Shown here: one piece after another, positions 1-9,009 of the stretch
Layout: every line of letters begins with the position of its first letter
Position numbering within the stretch: position 1 is the first letter of the stretch
Assembly: GCF_018408855.1 (NCBI RefSeq)
Contig: NZ_AP024322.1
Span: 3,005,136 to 3,069,135, forward strand
Origin: Caballeronia sp. NK8
Lineage (GTDB): Bacteria; Pseudomonadota; Gammaproteobacteria; Burkholderiales; Burkholderiaceae
Length of the DNA stretch: 64,000 nucleotides
Reading direction: 5' to 3'
Notes under the pieces: model-generated
Databases searched by the model: none
What the model was told of the DNA's origin: nothing
Seen by the model: the letters and a program-made list of their open reading frames with translations, nothing else
Program-made: the position numbers and the translations under genes

Positions 1-1
1 A

Positions 2-307
2 GGCATGGCGCTCGAGAAGATGGACGGCGGCAAGGCATTCGCGGCCAAGTTCGAGAAGCGCTTCGGCCAGCCGATCCAGATCTACGCGCCGTTCACGTAT
101 GACGCGGTGTACATCGTCGCCGACGCGATGAAGCGCGCCAACTCGACCGATCCGGCCAAGATTCTCGCCGCGATGCCGAACACGGACTACAAGGGTGTGA
201 TCGGCCAGACCTCCTTCGATTCGAAGGGCGATCTGAAGCACGGCGTGATCTCGCTGTACGACTACAAGAAGGGCAAGAAGACGCTGCTCGACGTCGTGAA
301 GATGTAA
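2..307 (+). CDS. Branched-chain amino acid ABC transporter substrate-binding protein (C-terminal part)
   Basis: The reading frame enters from the left edge and stops at 307, so only about the last 100 residues are present. The text matches the C-terminal lobe of LivK-type periplasmic binding proteins: the stretch FTYDAVYIVADAM, then a proline-rich turn and GVIGQTSFDSKGD, followed by an ISLYDY strand. Such proteins capture leucine, isoleucine, valine or related ligands in the periplasm for a LivHMGF permease. The permease genes are not in the window. A strong hairpin follows at once, so this is the last gene of its transcript. The family is clear, the ligand is not. Confidence 0.88.
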   Translation, partial: GMALEKMDGGKAFAAKFEKRFGQPIQIYAPFTYDAVYIVADAMKRANSTDPAKILAAMPNTDYKGVIGQTSFDSKGDLKHGVISLYDYKKGKKTLLDVVKM

Positions 308-333
308 GTAACGTCGGACCCCGGTCCTGAGGA

Positions 334-367
334 ACGCGCGGATTCGCAAGATCCGCGCGTTTTTTTA
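334..367 (+). terminator. Rho-independent terminator
   Basis: A perfect 10-bp stem (334-343 with 351-360, seven-base loop) is followed by seven T residues. It closes the binding-protein gene. The convergent MFS gene ends inside the T tract. Confidence 0.85.
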
Positions 368-1588
368 TATCTTCAGGCGCCGGAGGATTTTCGGCCCGAT
401 GAGCGTGATCACCGCGCAGCACGCCGCGACGACGCATAGCCCGATCGGCAGATTGCTGATTTGCGCGACGCCGCCGATCAGCACCGGGCCGAGCAGCAAG
501 CCGAAGTAAGCGAGACCCGCAACCTGCGCGAGCCCTTCGGCCGCCGTCACGCCTTCGACGCGCGCCGCCGCCGCGAACAGCACCGGCATCATGTTCGCGA
601 GACCGAGACCCATCAGCGTGAAGCCGGTCATCGTGACGATGGTGTTCGGCAAGACGAGCGCCATGACCATGCCGATGAACGCGAGTCCCGCGCTGCCGAA
701 AATCAGTTGCGGCGCGCCGAAGCGCGCGCGCACCGCGTCGCCGCCGAAGCGTCCAGCCGCCATGCCGCCGGAAAACGCCGCGTAAGCCGCGCTCGATACC
801 GAAGGCGTCGCCTCGACGATATCGCGCATGTAGACGGTGGCCCAGTCGTACATCGCGCCTTCCGCGATCAGCGCGACGAGCGCGAGGCCGCCGAGCGCCC
901 ACAGCGCGCCCGAGCGCCAGCGATTCGACGACGATGCTTTCGCGTGTTCGTCGTGGTGCGGCACGTGCGGCAATACAGCGGGCATCGACACGAGCAGAAC
1001 CAGCAGACTCACGCCCGACGCCAGCGCGAGATGCACGGCGGGCGCGAGTCCGTGTGCGAGCAGCGCGCCGCCTGCCGCCGCGCCCGCCATGCCGCCGATG
1101 CTGAACATGCCGTGCAGCGACGACATGATCGGCTGCCCCAATGCCTCCTCGACCGCGCTGGCCTCGGCGTTCATCGCGACATCGAGCGTCGCCATGCCGA
1201 AGCCGAACATCGCGAGGACGATCAGCAGCATCCAGTAGTAAGGCGTCACGAGAATCAGCGAGCCGGAGAGCATCATCGTGATACCGCCGGCCATGCATGC
1301 GGTGCGCGTGCCGGCGCGCGCGATCCACGATCCGGCGGTGAGCATCGCGAAGATCGAGCCGCCCGCCACCGCGAGCAGCGCGAGCGAGAGCATGCCCGGG
1401 CTCAGCTCGAACTTGTCGCGCACGGTCGGCACGTGCACGCCCCACGACGCGTACATCATGCCCGCGATGAAGAACACCGCCATCGTCGCGTAGCGGGCGC
1501 GGGCGCGCGTGGCGCGCGGAAGGCTGCGATGCAGCGCGAGCGTCGGATTGGACTCGCGGGCGGAGGAGGCAGTAGTCGAGTCGGACAC
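365..1588 (-). CDS. MFS transporter
   Basis: About 400 residues with 11 to 12 hydrophobic segments of the major facilitator fold. The first membrane span contains MAVFFIAGMMYASWG, and PTVRDKFELS follows, as in the YbjJ/FucP-like branch. Glycine-rich helices such as GMFSIGGMAGAAAGG and LMGLGLANMMPVLFAAAARVEG fit a small-molecule exporter, but the substrate cannot be read from sequence. The frame is open upstream to a TTG at 1681. I prefer the GTG at 1588 because the residues before it look non-coding (arginine and proline rich), although neither start has a convincing ribosome site. The gene is convergent with the binding-protein gene. Confidence 0.82.
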   Translation of the reverse strand: MSDSTTASSARESNPTLALHRSLPRATRARARYATMAVFFIAGMMYASWGVHVPTVRDKFELSPGMLSLALLAVAGGSIFAMLTAGSWIARAGTRTACMAGGITMMLSGSLILVTPYYWMLLIVLAMFGFGMATLDVAMNAEASAVEEALGQPIMSSLHGMFSIGGMAGAAAGGALLAHGLAPAVHLALASGVSLLVLLVSMPAVLPHVPHHDEHAKASSSNRWRSGALWALGGLALVALIAEGAMYDWATVYMRDIVEATPSVSSAAYAAFSGGMAAGRFGGDAVRARFGAPQLIFGSAGLAFIGMVMALVLPNTIVTMTGFTLMGLGLANMMPVLFAAAARVEGVTAAEGLAQVAGLAYFGLLLGPVLIGGVAQISNLPIGLCVVAACCAVITLIGPKILRRLKI

Positions 1589-1750
1589 GAAAGAAGCCGT
1601 TCTGGGAAGTTGCGCGAAAGGTTGCAGGCAAGGCAACCGGAGATGATGCCATCGGACGCGAAGGCTTTCGATTCTATCCAACGGCCAGGAGACACGCTCG
1701 GAGCCGCTGCATTACCATCGTTCGACCTTTAACGAATTCACGAGGCCCGG

Positions 1751-2431
1751 ATGAATATTCCGCCGCAAGCGCCGCTTCATTTGCTGCATCGCGTATCGGA
1801 AGGCACGCTCGCGACGCATTCGCGCGAGCCGCGCGGCTTTCCTTATCCGACGGCATTGCCGTTCGCGCTCACCGCGCAGCACATGCCGATGCTGCTCATC
1901 AGCCATCTCGCCGAGCACACGCGCAATCTTCACGCCGATGCCCGCGCCGGATTCCTGGTGGCGCACGTGGCGGACGGTGGCGTGCTGGAGGGCCAGCGCC
2001 TGACGATGCTCGGCAGTTTCACACCTGCGGCCGCCAGTGAAAGCGATGACCTGGCGCGGCGATATCTGCGCTACCACCCCGATGCGGAGCGCTATCTCGC
2101 ACTCGGCGATTTTTCTTTCTGGGTGATGTCGCTGGAACGCATGCGATATATCGGCGGTTTCGGCGCGATGGGATGGCTCGGCGGCGACGAACTCGATTCG
2201 CTCGATCCGCTTTGCGCAGCGGATGAAACCGCGCTTTGCGAATATTGCGATGCTTACCCGGGCCGTCCGGAGAATCTCCGATTATTGGGGATAGACCGGT
2301 ATGGCTGCGATCTGCTGCTTGCTGGCGCGCGCAATCGTTTTACATTCGATTACCCCAAGCTGACGAACAAGGATTTAAAGGCTGCGCTTACCGATTGTTT
2401 TGAGCGCGAGGGCGGCATTCCGGCGCAATAG
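1751..2431 (+). CDS. HugZ-like pyridoxamine 5'-phosphate oxidase-fold protein
   Basis: A 226-residue protein with an N-terminal split-barrel flavin-reductase-like fold (roughly 10-150; LATHSREPRGFPYPTALPFA, then MLLISHLAEHTRN) and a C-terminal DUF2470-like segment (about 165-222; GIDRYGCDLL near its middle). This two-part layout is typical of the HugZ/CREG-like family, some of whose members degrade or handle heme. No heme uptake genes lie next to it, so a heme role is only family-based. It is a single gene, divergent from the MFS transporter and followed by a long AT-rich gap. Confidence 0.78.
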   Translation: MNIPPQAPLHLLHRVSEGTLATHSREPRGFPYPTALPFALTAQHMPMLLISHLAEHTRNLHADARAGFLVAHVADGGVLEGQRLTMLGSFTPAAASESDDLARRYLRYHPDAERYLALGDFSFWVMSLERMRYIGGFGAMGWLGGDELDSLDPLCAADETALCEYCDAYPGRPENLRLLGIDRYGCDLLLAGARNRFTFDYPKLTNKDLKAALTDCFEREGGIPAQ

Positions 2432-2788
2432 CGATGAACGTTACGGCCCGATTTTGCCTTGGGTCAGGTAATTTCGGGACGAACCGTGGCAAAGTTGTCA
2501 TTTCATGAAACTTTGCAGTGAAACGGTATTGCGTGTTTTCATCCGATGCCATTGCTCAGTCCTGGCGTACGTCGTGCCCGCAGATTTTACGTCGGCATGC
2601 GGAGCGCTCCAGACTTCGGAATTATCGGCAAATGTTACGAAGAAATTTGCAGATCTCCTTTTAAGTGGCAATACGCACATGCCGCGATAATACGAAGTGT
2701 GTTAATCTGCGTGCCAGTCCGAGGTTATACTCATAACTGAAAGCGAGCGCATCGATTCGCAAGTCAGCAAACCACTTAGGGAATTGCC
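2432..2788. other. AT-rich intergenic region upstream of the H-NS-like gene
   Basis: No credible coding frame is seen. The region is more AT-rich than its surroundings and holds a weak candidate promoter for the H-NS-like gene: TATACT at 2726-2731, with TTAATC 18 bases upstream. A long AT-rich leader is common for H-NS family genes, which often regulate themselves. Confidence 0.4.
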
Positions 2789-3091
2789 ATGCCTTCATAC
2801 AAAGAACTTCTCGCACAACGCGAGTCCCTTGAGCGCCAGATTGAAGAAGCGAAGTCGCGCGAATACGCCGAAGTGCTTAATGAGATCAAGCAGAAAATGG
2901 CGGATTACGGCATCACGCTTGCGGAACTGGCTGGCGGCCGTGGCGCGAAAGGCGCGAAGGCGGCACGCAGCCGCTCGGGCGTGGCGCCGAAATACCGTGA
3001 CCCGGACAGCGGCAGCACTTGGTCGGGCCGCGGAAAGCCGCCGAAGTGGATCGCTGGGCAGGATCGCGACAGTTTCCTGATCGGCAAGTAA
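2789..3091 (+). CDS. H-NS family nucleoid-associated protein
   Basis: 100 residues. The N-terminal half (about 1-50) is a charged coiled coil for oligomerisation, beginning MPSYKELLAQRESLERQIEE. The linker is basic, and the C-terminal domain carries PKYRDPDSGSTWSGRGKPP, the hallmark DNA-minor-groove motif of betaproteobacterial H-NS/BpH3-type proteins. Such proteins bind and silence AT-rich DNA, including horizontally acquired islands such as the one in this window. The gene is monocistronic with its own terminator. A start at 2789 with AGGGA just upstream fits well. Confidence 0.93.
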   Translation: MPSYKELLAQRESLERQIEEAKSREYAEVLNEIKQKMADYGITLAELAGGRGAKGAKAARSRSGVAPKYRDPDSGSTWSGRGKPPKWIAGQDRDSFLIGK

Positions 3092-3113
3092 GTTCTGAGC
3101 CGAGTCCTGTATT

Positions 3114-3145
3114 AAAAAGGCCGCGTCGACGACGCGGCCTTTTTC
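3114..3145 (+). terminator. Rho-independent terminator
   Basis: Perfect inverted repeat with a GC-rich stem (GGCCGCGTC paired with GACGCGGCC), preceded by A residues and followed by T residues, 23 bases after the H-NS-like stop codon. Confidence 0.9.
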
Positions 3146-3224
3146 ATTTGGCGAAGCATCGGCGCTCGAAAGAAGCGCAGTGTCGGCTGATAAAATGCAG
3201 GCTGCATGAGCCGAGAGATATTAC

Positions 3225-4412
3225 ATGTCGCTTTCGACGACGCGCGTGACGGAAAAGCAGGACGTTGCGCGAAGGACCACCTGGACCAGCATAGCGCTAA
3301 ATAGCATGCTTGCCACGGCGCAACTCGTGGTGGGGATCGTTGCGCACTCTCAGGCACTGATTGCGGACGGCATTCATTCGATTGCGGACATCGTGTCGGA
3401 TTTTATCGTTCTGATTGCCAACCGGCACGCGGGCGCCGCACCCGACGTCGACCATAACTATGGTCACAGCCGTTATGAAACCGTTGCCTCATTATTCCTC
3501 GGTGGATTGTTGATCGCGGTCGGCGTTGGAATGTTGTGGCGCGCCGGAACGCGCATCGTCGACCTTCAGAATATTCCGCAAGTAAAGGTGGGCGCGCTCG
3601 CGGTCGCGATAATCGTACTGGTTTCGAAGGAAGCGCTGTTTCGCTATATGCTGCGCGCCGCTGAACGGGTGCGCTCGGCGATGCTCGTCGCAAACGCGTG
3701 GCATGCACGGTCGGATGCGGCGTCTTCACTGGTCGTCGCGCTGGGGATTATCGGCAGTCTGGCGGGATTTCGAATTCTGGACCCGATCGCCGCTGCACTC
3801 GTCGGTTTCTTGATCGGGAAAATGGGGTGGACGTTCGCGTGGGACGCTTTACAGGATCTTTCCGATCGTGCACTCGATCAAGCGACCACGGACGATTTGC
3901 GCAACATTTTGCTAAACACGCCGGGCGTGCGTGAAGTTCACGAACTCCGCACCCGGAAAATGGGCGATCTCGCGATCGTCGACGCGCATATTCTCGTCGA
4001 TCCACTCATTTCGGTTTCGGAAGGGCACTACATTGCGGAATCGGCGCGCGCAAATGTGCTGGCCGATCAGCGCGTCATCGATGCGCTCATTCACGTCGAT
4101 CCCGAGAGCGACGCGCTCAATCCGCTGCCGGGCAACTTTCCATTGCGTTCGACCGTGAGCGACGCGGTGCGCGCAGCCTTTGCGCACAACGGCTTGCCGG
4201 TCGCGGCGCTGAATCTGCACTACCTGAGCAGCGGTTTCAATGTCGATGTCGTGCTGCCGGCATCGAACGCGACCGATACAGCCGCCATTCTGAAGACGAT
4301 CGATTTCGACGCGCTGAAGCGAAAGATCGGCGCGCGCGAGATCCGCGTGACGCAGGAACTCGGCGTCACGCAGACCTCGACGCCGACGCGCGTGATCGAT
4401 GCGTCGCGCTGA
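3225..4412 (+). CDS. Cation diffusion facilitator family transporter
   Basis: 395 residues. Membrane spans occupy about 20-220. The metal-site motif HSIAD is at about 45-49 in TM2, with VSDF after it, and DHNYGHSRYE follows in the loop typical of FieF/CDF proteins. A soluble C-terminal domain (about 220-310) has the DxHI strand of the CDF cytoplasmic domain. A further 80-residue tail is longer than in E. coli FieF (300 residues). The family exports divalent metals such as Zn, Fe or Co in exchange for protons. Which metal is used here cannot be told. Confidence 0.9.
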   Translation: MSLSTTRVTEKQDVARRTTWTSIALNSMLATAQLVVGIVAHSQALIADGIHSIADIVSDFIVLIANRHAGAAPDVDHNYGHSRYETVASLFLGGLLIAVGVGMLWRAGTRIVDLQNIPQVKVGALAVAIIVLVSKEALFRYMLRAAERVRSAMLVANAWHARSDAASSLVVALGIIGSLAGFRILDPIAAALVGFLIGKMGWTFAWDALQDLSDRALDQATTDDLRNILLNTPGVREVHELRTRKMGDLAIVDAHILVDPLISVSEGHYIAESARANVLADQRVIDALIHVDPESDALNPLPGNFPLRSTVSDAVRAAFAHNGLPVAALNLHYLSSGFNVDVVLPASNATDTAAILKTIDFDALKRKIGAREIRVTQELGVTQTSTPTRVIDASR

Positions 4413-4422
4413 CAGCCGCCCG

Positions 4423-4881
4423 TCAGAGCGGCAGCTGCGTGTCGAACTTGATTTCGCGCAGCACGACGCTCGTTCGCACCTGCGCGACGGCAGGAATCTT
4501 GAAGATGCGATCGTGCAGAAAGGCGTCGTACGCCTTGATATCCGGCGCGACGATCTTGAGGATGTAGTCGGATTCGCCGGTCGTGCTGTAGCACTCGGTC
4601 ACTTCGGGGCAGGTCGAGATTTCACGCTCGAACTGCTCGACCCCGCCCTCGGTGTGCCGCGTGAGATGGATATGCGCGAGCGCGCAGACATGGAGGCCGA
4701 GCTTCTCGCGATCGAGCAGCGCGGTATAGCGCTGAATGACACCCGATTGCTCCATGTCCTTGATGCGACGCCAGCAAGGCGTGCTCGACAAGCCGACCTG
4801 GTCGGATATTTCCTGAACGGAGCGCCGCGCGTCCAGCTGCAGAAGACGCAAGATTTTTTGTGAGAATGTATCGAGAGTCAA
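4423..4881 (-). CDS. Lrp/AsnC family transcriptional regulator
   Basis: 152 residues from a TTG start at 4881, chosen because GGAGG sits five bases upstream. An ATG 75 bases further up would add an atypical arginine-rich leader. The N-terminal helix-turn-helix reads DQVGLSSTPCWRRIKDME (about 25-45). The C-terminal RAM domain binds amino acid effectors (STTGESDYILKIVA). The length matches the family norm of 150-160. Lrp-type proteins often regulate an adjacent gene. The neighbours here are the convergent CDF gene and the codirectional exonuclease, so the target is unclear. Confidence 0.92.
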   Translation of the reverse strand: MTLDTFSQKILRLLQLDARRSVQEISDQVGLSSTPCWRRIKDMEQSGVIQRYTALLDREKLGLHVCALAHIHLTRHTEGGVEQFEREISTCPEVTECYSTTGESDYILKIVAPDIKAYDAFLHDRIFKIPAVAQVRTSVVLREIKFDTQLPL

Positions 4882-4976
4882 CTGCGCCTCCGTTCGGTCG
4901 CGATCTGACTCTAATGGTAGAGGCGCCAGAAAAGAAACGCAATGCAATGCGCCCACACTGAGGGAGTTTCCCTAAC

Positions 4977-5612
4977 TCACTGGCCTGACGGCGCGTTTTT
5001 ACCTTCGATGCCTTCGCTCGGCTCGGCCGATGTCTGCGCCAGCTTCGCCTGCGAGGTCCGCAGCTCGGCGAGCATGTTGCAAAAGAGCGCGCCTTGCTCG
5101 ATCGCGTCATCGAGTGCGACGTGCGTATGCGGCAGTTCGTCGAACCAGTGCTTCGGCAGACGCGGCTTGATCGCCTTGCGATACGGCAGGCCGGTCATCG
5201 CAAAGGCGAGCGTCTTGATGTCGAGCGCCGACCACGAGAACGGGCAACGTTCCGCGAAGCGCATCATGTACCAGAACATATAGGTGAAGTCGAAGCCCGC
5301 CGGATAGGCGACGAACACCGGCTTGCCGGGCAGCGCCTCCACCCATTCGACATAGGCCGGCAGCGCAATCTCGGCTTTCTGCAGATCCTTGCGGCACGCG
5401 GCCCACGCGTCGGGCTGCGTCTTCCACCACGCGGCCTGCACCGGATGCGGCGCCGCGCCTTCGAGCGTTTCGAGATTGGCAGAGAAGGTGCCGATGAGCT
5501 GCTTGTCGGCCGTGTATGCCGCCGACGCAAAGCTCAGCATCGAATGCGGGCCGGGGATCGGTCCGTCGGCTTCGACGTCCGTGCTGACGTAGATTTCAGG
5601 AATCGCGTTCAC
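4977..5612 (-). CDS. DEDD-family 3'-5' exonuclease
   Basis: 211 residues. The Exo I motif is STDVEADG (about 10-17), an Exo II-like region [10 protein letters not shown] is at about 104-113, and Exo [16 protein letters not shown] is at about 161-173, giving the D-E-D-H-D set of the DnaQ-like ribonuclease H fold. Such stand-alone proteins trim DNA or RNA ends in the cytoplasm. The substrate is unknown. Its start overlaps the stop of the upstream hydrolase gene by 4 bases (5609-5612), so the two are probably translationally coupled. Confidence 0.82.
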   Translation of the reverse strand: MNAIPEIYVSTDVEADGPIPGPHSMLSFASAAYTADKQLIGTFSANLETLEGAAPHPVQAAWWKTQPDAWAACRKDLQKAEIALPAYVEWVEALPGKPVFVAYPAGFDFTYMFWYMMRFAERCPFSWSALDIKTLAFAMTGLPYRKAIKPRLPKHWFDELPHTHVALDDAIEQGALFCNMLAELRTSQAKLAQTSAEPSEGIEGKNAPSGQ

Positions 5613-6253
5613 GCCGTCACTCCGTCGCGCACGTATGGATTGCTGCGCCGTTCCTCGCCGAATGTGGACGCCGGACCGTGACCGGGAACGAACGTGACGT
5701 CGTCGCCGAGCGGCCAGAGCTTTTCGCGGATCGAGCGGATGAGATCGGCGTGATTGCCGCGCGGGAAATCCGTGCGGCCGATCGAGCCGGCAAACAGCAC
5801 GTCGCCGACAAACGCCAGCTTGTGCTCGCGGCTGAAGAACACGACGTGGCCCGGCGTGTGGCCCGGGCAGAAATAGACGTCCATCGATTCATTTCCGAAC
5901 TGCACGGTGTCGCCATCGGCGAGCCAGCGCTCGGGCGTGAACGCTTCGGCGTTCGAGAAGCCGAAGCGTTCGGTCTGCGCGGGCAACTGGTCGATCCAGA
6001 ACGCATCTTCGCGATGCGGTCCCTCTATTTGTATGCCGTAATGCGTGGCGAGCGCCTTCGCGCCTCCGCAGTGATCGAGATGCCCGTGCGTCAGAAGAAT
6101 CTTTTCGACAGTCACACCCTGGCGCTCCACTTCAGCGATGATGCGTTCGATGTCGCCGCCCGGATCGACGACGGCGGCGCGCCTCGTCGCCTCGCAGATG
6201 ACGATGGAACAGTTCTGCTGAAAGGGCGTCACGGGAACGAGAATGACTTTCAT
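5609..6253 (-). CDS. Metallo-beta-lactamase-fold hydrolase (glyoxalase II-like)
   Basis: 214 residues from the ATG at 6253. The zinc motif [10 protein letters not shown] (HxHxDH) is at about 55-64, a second histidine lies in CPGHTPGH (about 130-137), an aspartate in [16 protein letters not shown], and the last histidine in VPGHGP near the C terminus. This is the GloB/YcbL type of hydrolase, acting on thioesters such as S-lactoylglutathione. The short C-terminal part favours a YcbL-like protein over true GloB. It forms a two-gene unit with the exonuclease downstream. Confidence 0.88.
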   Translation of the reverse strand: MKVILVPVTPFQQNCSIVICEATRRAAVVDPGGDIERIIAEVERQGVTVEKILLTHGHLDHCGGAKALATHYGIQIEGPHREDAFWIDQLPAQTERFGFSNAEAFTPERWLADGDTVQFGNESMDVYFCPGHTPGHVVFFSREHKLAFVGDVLFAGSIGRTDFPRGNHADLIRSIREKLWPLGDDVTFVPGHGPASTFGEERRSNPYVRDGVTA

Positions 6254-6313
6254 ATGACTGTCGCCGGTGCAAGTCGGGCTGTAAAAACGTCCATTGTACC
6301 GGTGTCGCATCAC

Positions 6314-6918
6314 GCGCGAAGAAGGTCGACGAGGCGTTCAAAAAATGCCAAAAAACGGCAATTCTTACGCTCATAGCGAAAATCAATGACGATTCATGCA
6401 GTCCGATGAGACGGACCCCGGTTTTTTTGTATAATGGCACTACTTGTGCATGGAGCTAACCATGCCGTCAATAGGCGACTGCCGAAACGCTAGTGCGTTT
6501 TTACAATCGCCGTCAGTACGCTGTTGGGGGCCAAAAGCCTCGCAATTGCAACTCAAGCATCCATCAGTTGGGTGCACACGTCTTGTCCGGCCAGACGCCG
6601 CGCGTCTGTCAGATGGCTTTTACAGTCATCACGCCGGATGGGGCCTACGCCGCCGTTCCTGCGCTCGCAGTTGGTTTTCCAGCGCACGAACGTGATGCCA
6701 CGTTCGATGGCGGCATGTGGGGTCTGGTCAGGCTGCCGGGGACAGGTTGCGCCAGACGTGAACAATAACCGGGCATTTGCGGCACGAGTACGCCGCGTCC
6801 GAGCAAGGCTCGCCGTTCGCTTGACCGAACGGCGTTGTGCTTTGCGCGGCAAAGCCTCGAGCAGCCTTGCGCGCGCCGACCAGCGCAGCGCGGCCGCTCC
6901 TTTTACGTTGGTAAACCT
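6314..6918. other. 605-bp gene-poor region with a promoter-like box and strong hairpins
   Basis: No convincing protein gene is seen, although several short frames are open. A perfect TATAAT is at 6430-6435. Downstream are a perfect 8-bp hairpin (6687-6694 with 6699-6706) and a perfect 9-bp hairpin with a six-base loop (6811-6819 with 6826-6834). Together these could be a noncoding RNA or the long leader of rlpA. It does not match tmRNA, SRP RNA or RNase P RNA signatures I know. Confidence 0.35.
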
Positions 6919-7527
6919 ATGAAAGCTCGATTTATTCGACATGTCGGGAGCCTGCTAGCAGTTGGCGTGCTGGCCGGTTGCGCCACGCCGGGTTCGGGCG
7001 ATGTCGCATCCAATCCTCAGACTACGAACCTCTCCAGCACGAGCAGTGCCCGCTCGACGGCGCCGCTCGCCTTCGATTCGCACCTGTCCGCGCTTCCAGC
7101 CGACAAGCCCGCGCAGCCGGCTCAGTCGCTCTCCGACGCCCAGCCGATCACGACCGGACCGAACGTCGGCGAGTTCGAGCAGAAGGGCAAGGCGTCGTGG
7201 TACGGCCGCATGTTCCATGGCCGCAAGACTGCCAGCGGCGAGAAGTTCAACATGAACGCGATGACCGCGGCGCACCGGACGCTGCCGCTCGCATCGTGGG
7301 TGCGTGTGACGAACGAGTCCAACCACAAGACGGTGGTCGTGAAGATCAACGACCGCGGTCCTTACGTGCACGGTCGCGTGATCGACTTGTCGTACGCTGC
7401 CGCGGCGGTGCTCGGCATGCGCGGCGCCGGCACGCAGAAGGTGAAGATCGAAGGTCTCACGCAGCAGGAAGCGCGTGCCGCGCGTGAAGAACAGGCTCAG
7501 GCGCTCGCCGACGACAACGTGAACTGA
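6919..7527 (+). CDS. rlpA: RlpA-like septal lipoprotein
   Basis: 202 residues. The N terminus is a lipoprotein signal with lipobox LAGC (cysteine about 20). After a serine- and proline-rich linker comes the double-psi beta-barrel domain: GKASWYGRMFHGRKTASGE (about 90-108), then VKINDRGPYVHGRVIDLSYAAA. RlpA proteins bind denuded peptidoglycan at the septum, and some are lytic transglycosylases; the aspartate in NDRGP is part of the active barrel. There is no SPOR domain, so it is shorter than E. coli RlpA (362). The start is the ATG at 6919, since residues before it look non-coding. Confidence 0.88.
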   Translation: MKARFIRHVGSLLAVGVLAGCATPGSGDVASNPQTTNLSSTSSARSTAPLAFDSHLSALPADKPAQPAQSLSDAQPITTGPNVGEFEQKGKASWYGRMFHGRKTASGEKFNMNAMTAAHRTLPLASWVRVTNESNHKTVVVKINDRGPYVHGRVIDLSYAAAAVLGMRGAGTQKVKIEGLTQQEARAAREEQAQALADDNVN

Positions 7528-7554
7528 TCTCACGCTGCATTCCGCAGAACCATG

Positions 7555-7582
7555 ACGGGCCGTCTCGCGACGGCCCGTTTTC
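7555..7582. terminator. Terminator shared by convergent rlpA and rsmI
   Basis: Perfect 10-bp GC-rich stem (7555-7564 with 7569-7578), four-base loop, followed by TTTT on the plus strand. It lies between two convergent stop codons. Confidence 0.85.
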
Positions 7583-8502
7583 TATTCCTCTTCCGATTCG
7601 TCGCGTTTGGCGAGCTTCAGCGCGCGCTCGTAAAGTCCGCTGCGCGATGCGCCCGTCAACGTCGCGGCGATGCGCGCGGCGCTCTTCACCGACAACTCGT
7701 CCAGCAGCATCGTGAGCAGCGCGTCGTGCGCGTCGTCGGCATCCTGCGCTTCGGGCGCGCCTTCCACCACCAGAACGAATTCTCCGCGCTGCCGATTGGC
7801 ATCCGCTTCGAGCCACGCTGGCCCTTCGGCCAGGGTGCAGCGATGCAGGCTCTCATGTAACTTCGTCAACTCGCGCGCGATCAGCAGTTGCCGTTCGCCG
7901 CCGAAGGCTTCGGCAAGCGCGCGCGTTGTCTCGACGATGCGATGCGGCGCCTCGTAGAAGACCAGCGCCATCGGATGATTCGCGAGCGAACGCAGTTGCG
8001 CGGCGCGCTGCTTCGTCTTCGTCGGCAGAAAGCCCGCGAACGAAAAGCCGCTGACCCATGCGCCCGCCGCGCTCAACGCTGTCGTGAGCGCGCTTGCGCC
8101 CGGCAGCGGGATGACGGGCAGCCCGGCATCGCGCACGGCATCGACGAGACGCGCGCCGGGATCGGAGATGCCGGGCGTGCCTGCGTCGGATACGCATGCG
8201 ATGCGCTCGCCGTTCTTCAGATGCTGGATCACGCGTTCGGCGGCGCTGCGCTCGTTGTGCTCGTGCACGGCGATCGACGGCTTCGAGATGCCGTAGCGCG
8301 CGAGCAGTTGCGCGGTGTTGCGCGTGTCTTCCGCGGCGATGCGATCCGCGAGTTCGAGCACATGCAGCGCGCGCACGGTGATGTCCGCCGCATTGCCGAT
8401 GGGCGTGGCGACGACGTATAGCGCGCCAGTCGGATAGTGCTGCCCGGCGGCGAGTTCGAAGATCTGAAGCATGAGCGCGGGCGTCGGAGGAAAGGACGTC
8501 AT
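7582..8502 (-). CDS. rsmI: 16S rRNA (cytidine(1402)-2'-O)-methyltransferase
   Basis: 306 residues, matching the family. The signature of the tetrapyrrole methylase-like fold is seen: [18 protein letters not shown] near 25-42, [31 protein letters not shown] and PLPGASA. RsmI adds a methyl group to the ribose of C1402 in the decoding centre using SAM. It is divergent from yraN, as in many Proteobacteria where the rsmI-yraN-diaA-dolP cluster is kept. Confidence 0.96.
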   Translation of the reverse strand: MTSFPPTPALMLQIFELAAGQHYPTGALYVVATPIGNAADITVRALHVLELADRIAAEDTRNTAQLLARYGISKPSIAVHEHNERSAAERVIQHLKNGERIACVSDAGTPGISDPGARLVDAVRDAGLPVIPLPGASALTTALSAAGAWVSGFSFAGFLPTKTKQRAAQLRSLANHPMALVFYEAPHRIVETTRALAEAFGGERQLLIARELTKLHESLHRCTLAEGPAWLEADANRQRGEFVLVVEGAPEAQDADDAHDALLTMLLDELSVKSAARIAATLTGASRSGLYERALKLAKRDESEEE

Positions 8503-8552
8503 TTTGCCATGCGCGATCCCTGCGGCCAGTCGACAACTTTTATGGAGGCGCC

Positions 8553-8906
8553 TTGTCCAAAACGCTCGGCGATGCTTTCGAGGCTCACGCGCTCGAATTC
8601 CTGCAGCGGCGACGCATGCGCCTCGTCGCGCGCAACGTGACGTGCCGCGGCGGAGAGATCGATCTCGTCATGCTCGATGAACGCGGCGCGCTCGTATTCG
8701 TCGAAGTGCGTTCGAGGACGAGCCGCCGTTATGCGAACGCCGCCGCGAGCATCGATGCGAGAAAGCGCGCGCGTCTCGTGCATGCCGCGCAGCATTTTCT
8801 CGCGACGTGGCGCGGCGCGTTGCCCGCGTGCCGCTTCGATGTCGTCGCGTTCGATGCGGGCCGCATCCACTGGATGCCCGATGCCTTTCGCGCCGACGAA
8901 GCATGA
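8553..8906 (+). CDS. yraN: YraN family (UPF0102) endonuclease-like protein
   Basis: 117 residues from a TTG start at 8553, supported by GGAGG five bases upstream (8544-8548). It has the typical order [12 protein letters not shown], then [17 protein letters not shown], then VFVEVRSR, giving the E-D-ExK pattern of a PD-(D/E)XK-like fold. The biochemical role is not settled; homologues are linked to recombination or DNA processing. It lies in the conserved cluster with rsmI, diaA and dolP. Confidence 0.9.
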   Translation: MSKTLGDAFEAHALEFLQRRRMRLVARNVTCRGGEIDLVMLDERGALVFVEVRSRTSRRYANAAASIDARKRARLVHAAQHFLATWRGALPACRFDVVAFDAGRIHWMPDAFRADEA

Positions 8907-9009
8907 GCGCGGTTCATCGCAGGGTGCATGCGGTAAACTGCGCAACAACCGACGCTTTGAGCGTTCAAGCCACATACCGCCGCGCGCCGCGGCCTATGAT
9001 CGAGAGTCG

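Noticed and set aside
93..1732. Long open frames on the other strands over the MFS gene, one of 519 and one of 423 codons
   Set aside because: They are rich in Arg, Ala and His, as expected for shadow frames of high-GC coding DNA. The MFS frame has clear membrane spans and family motifs.
6430..6834. tmRNA or SRP RNA
   Set aside because: Neither the tRNA-like ends with an encoded tag nor the conserved SRP GNRA-loop motif is visible.
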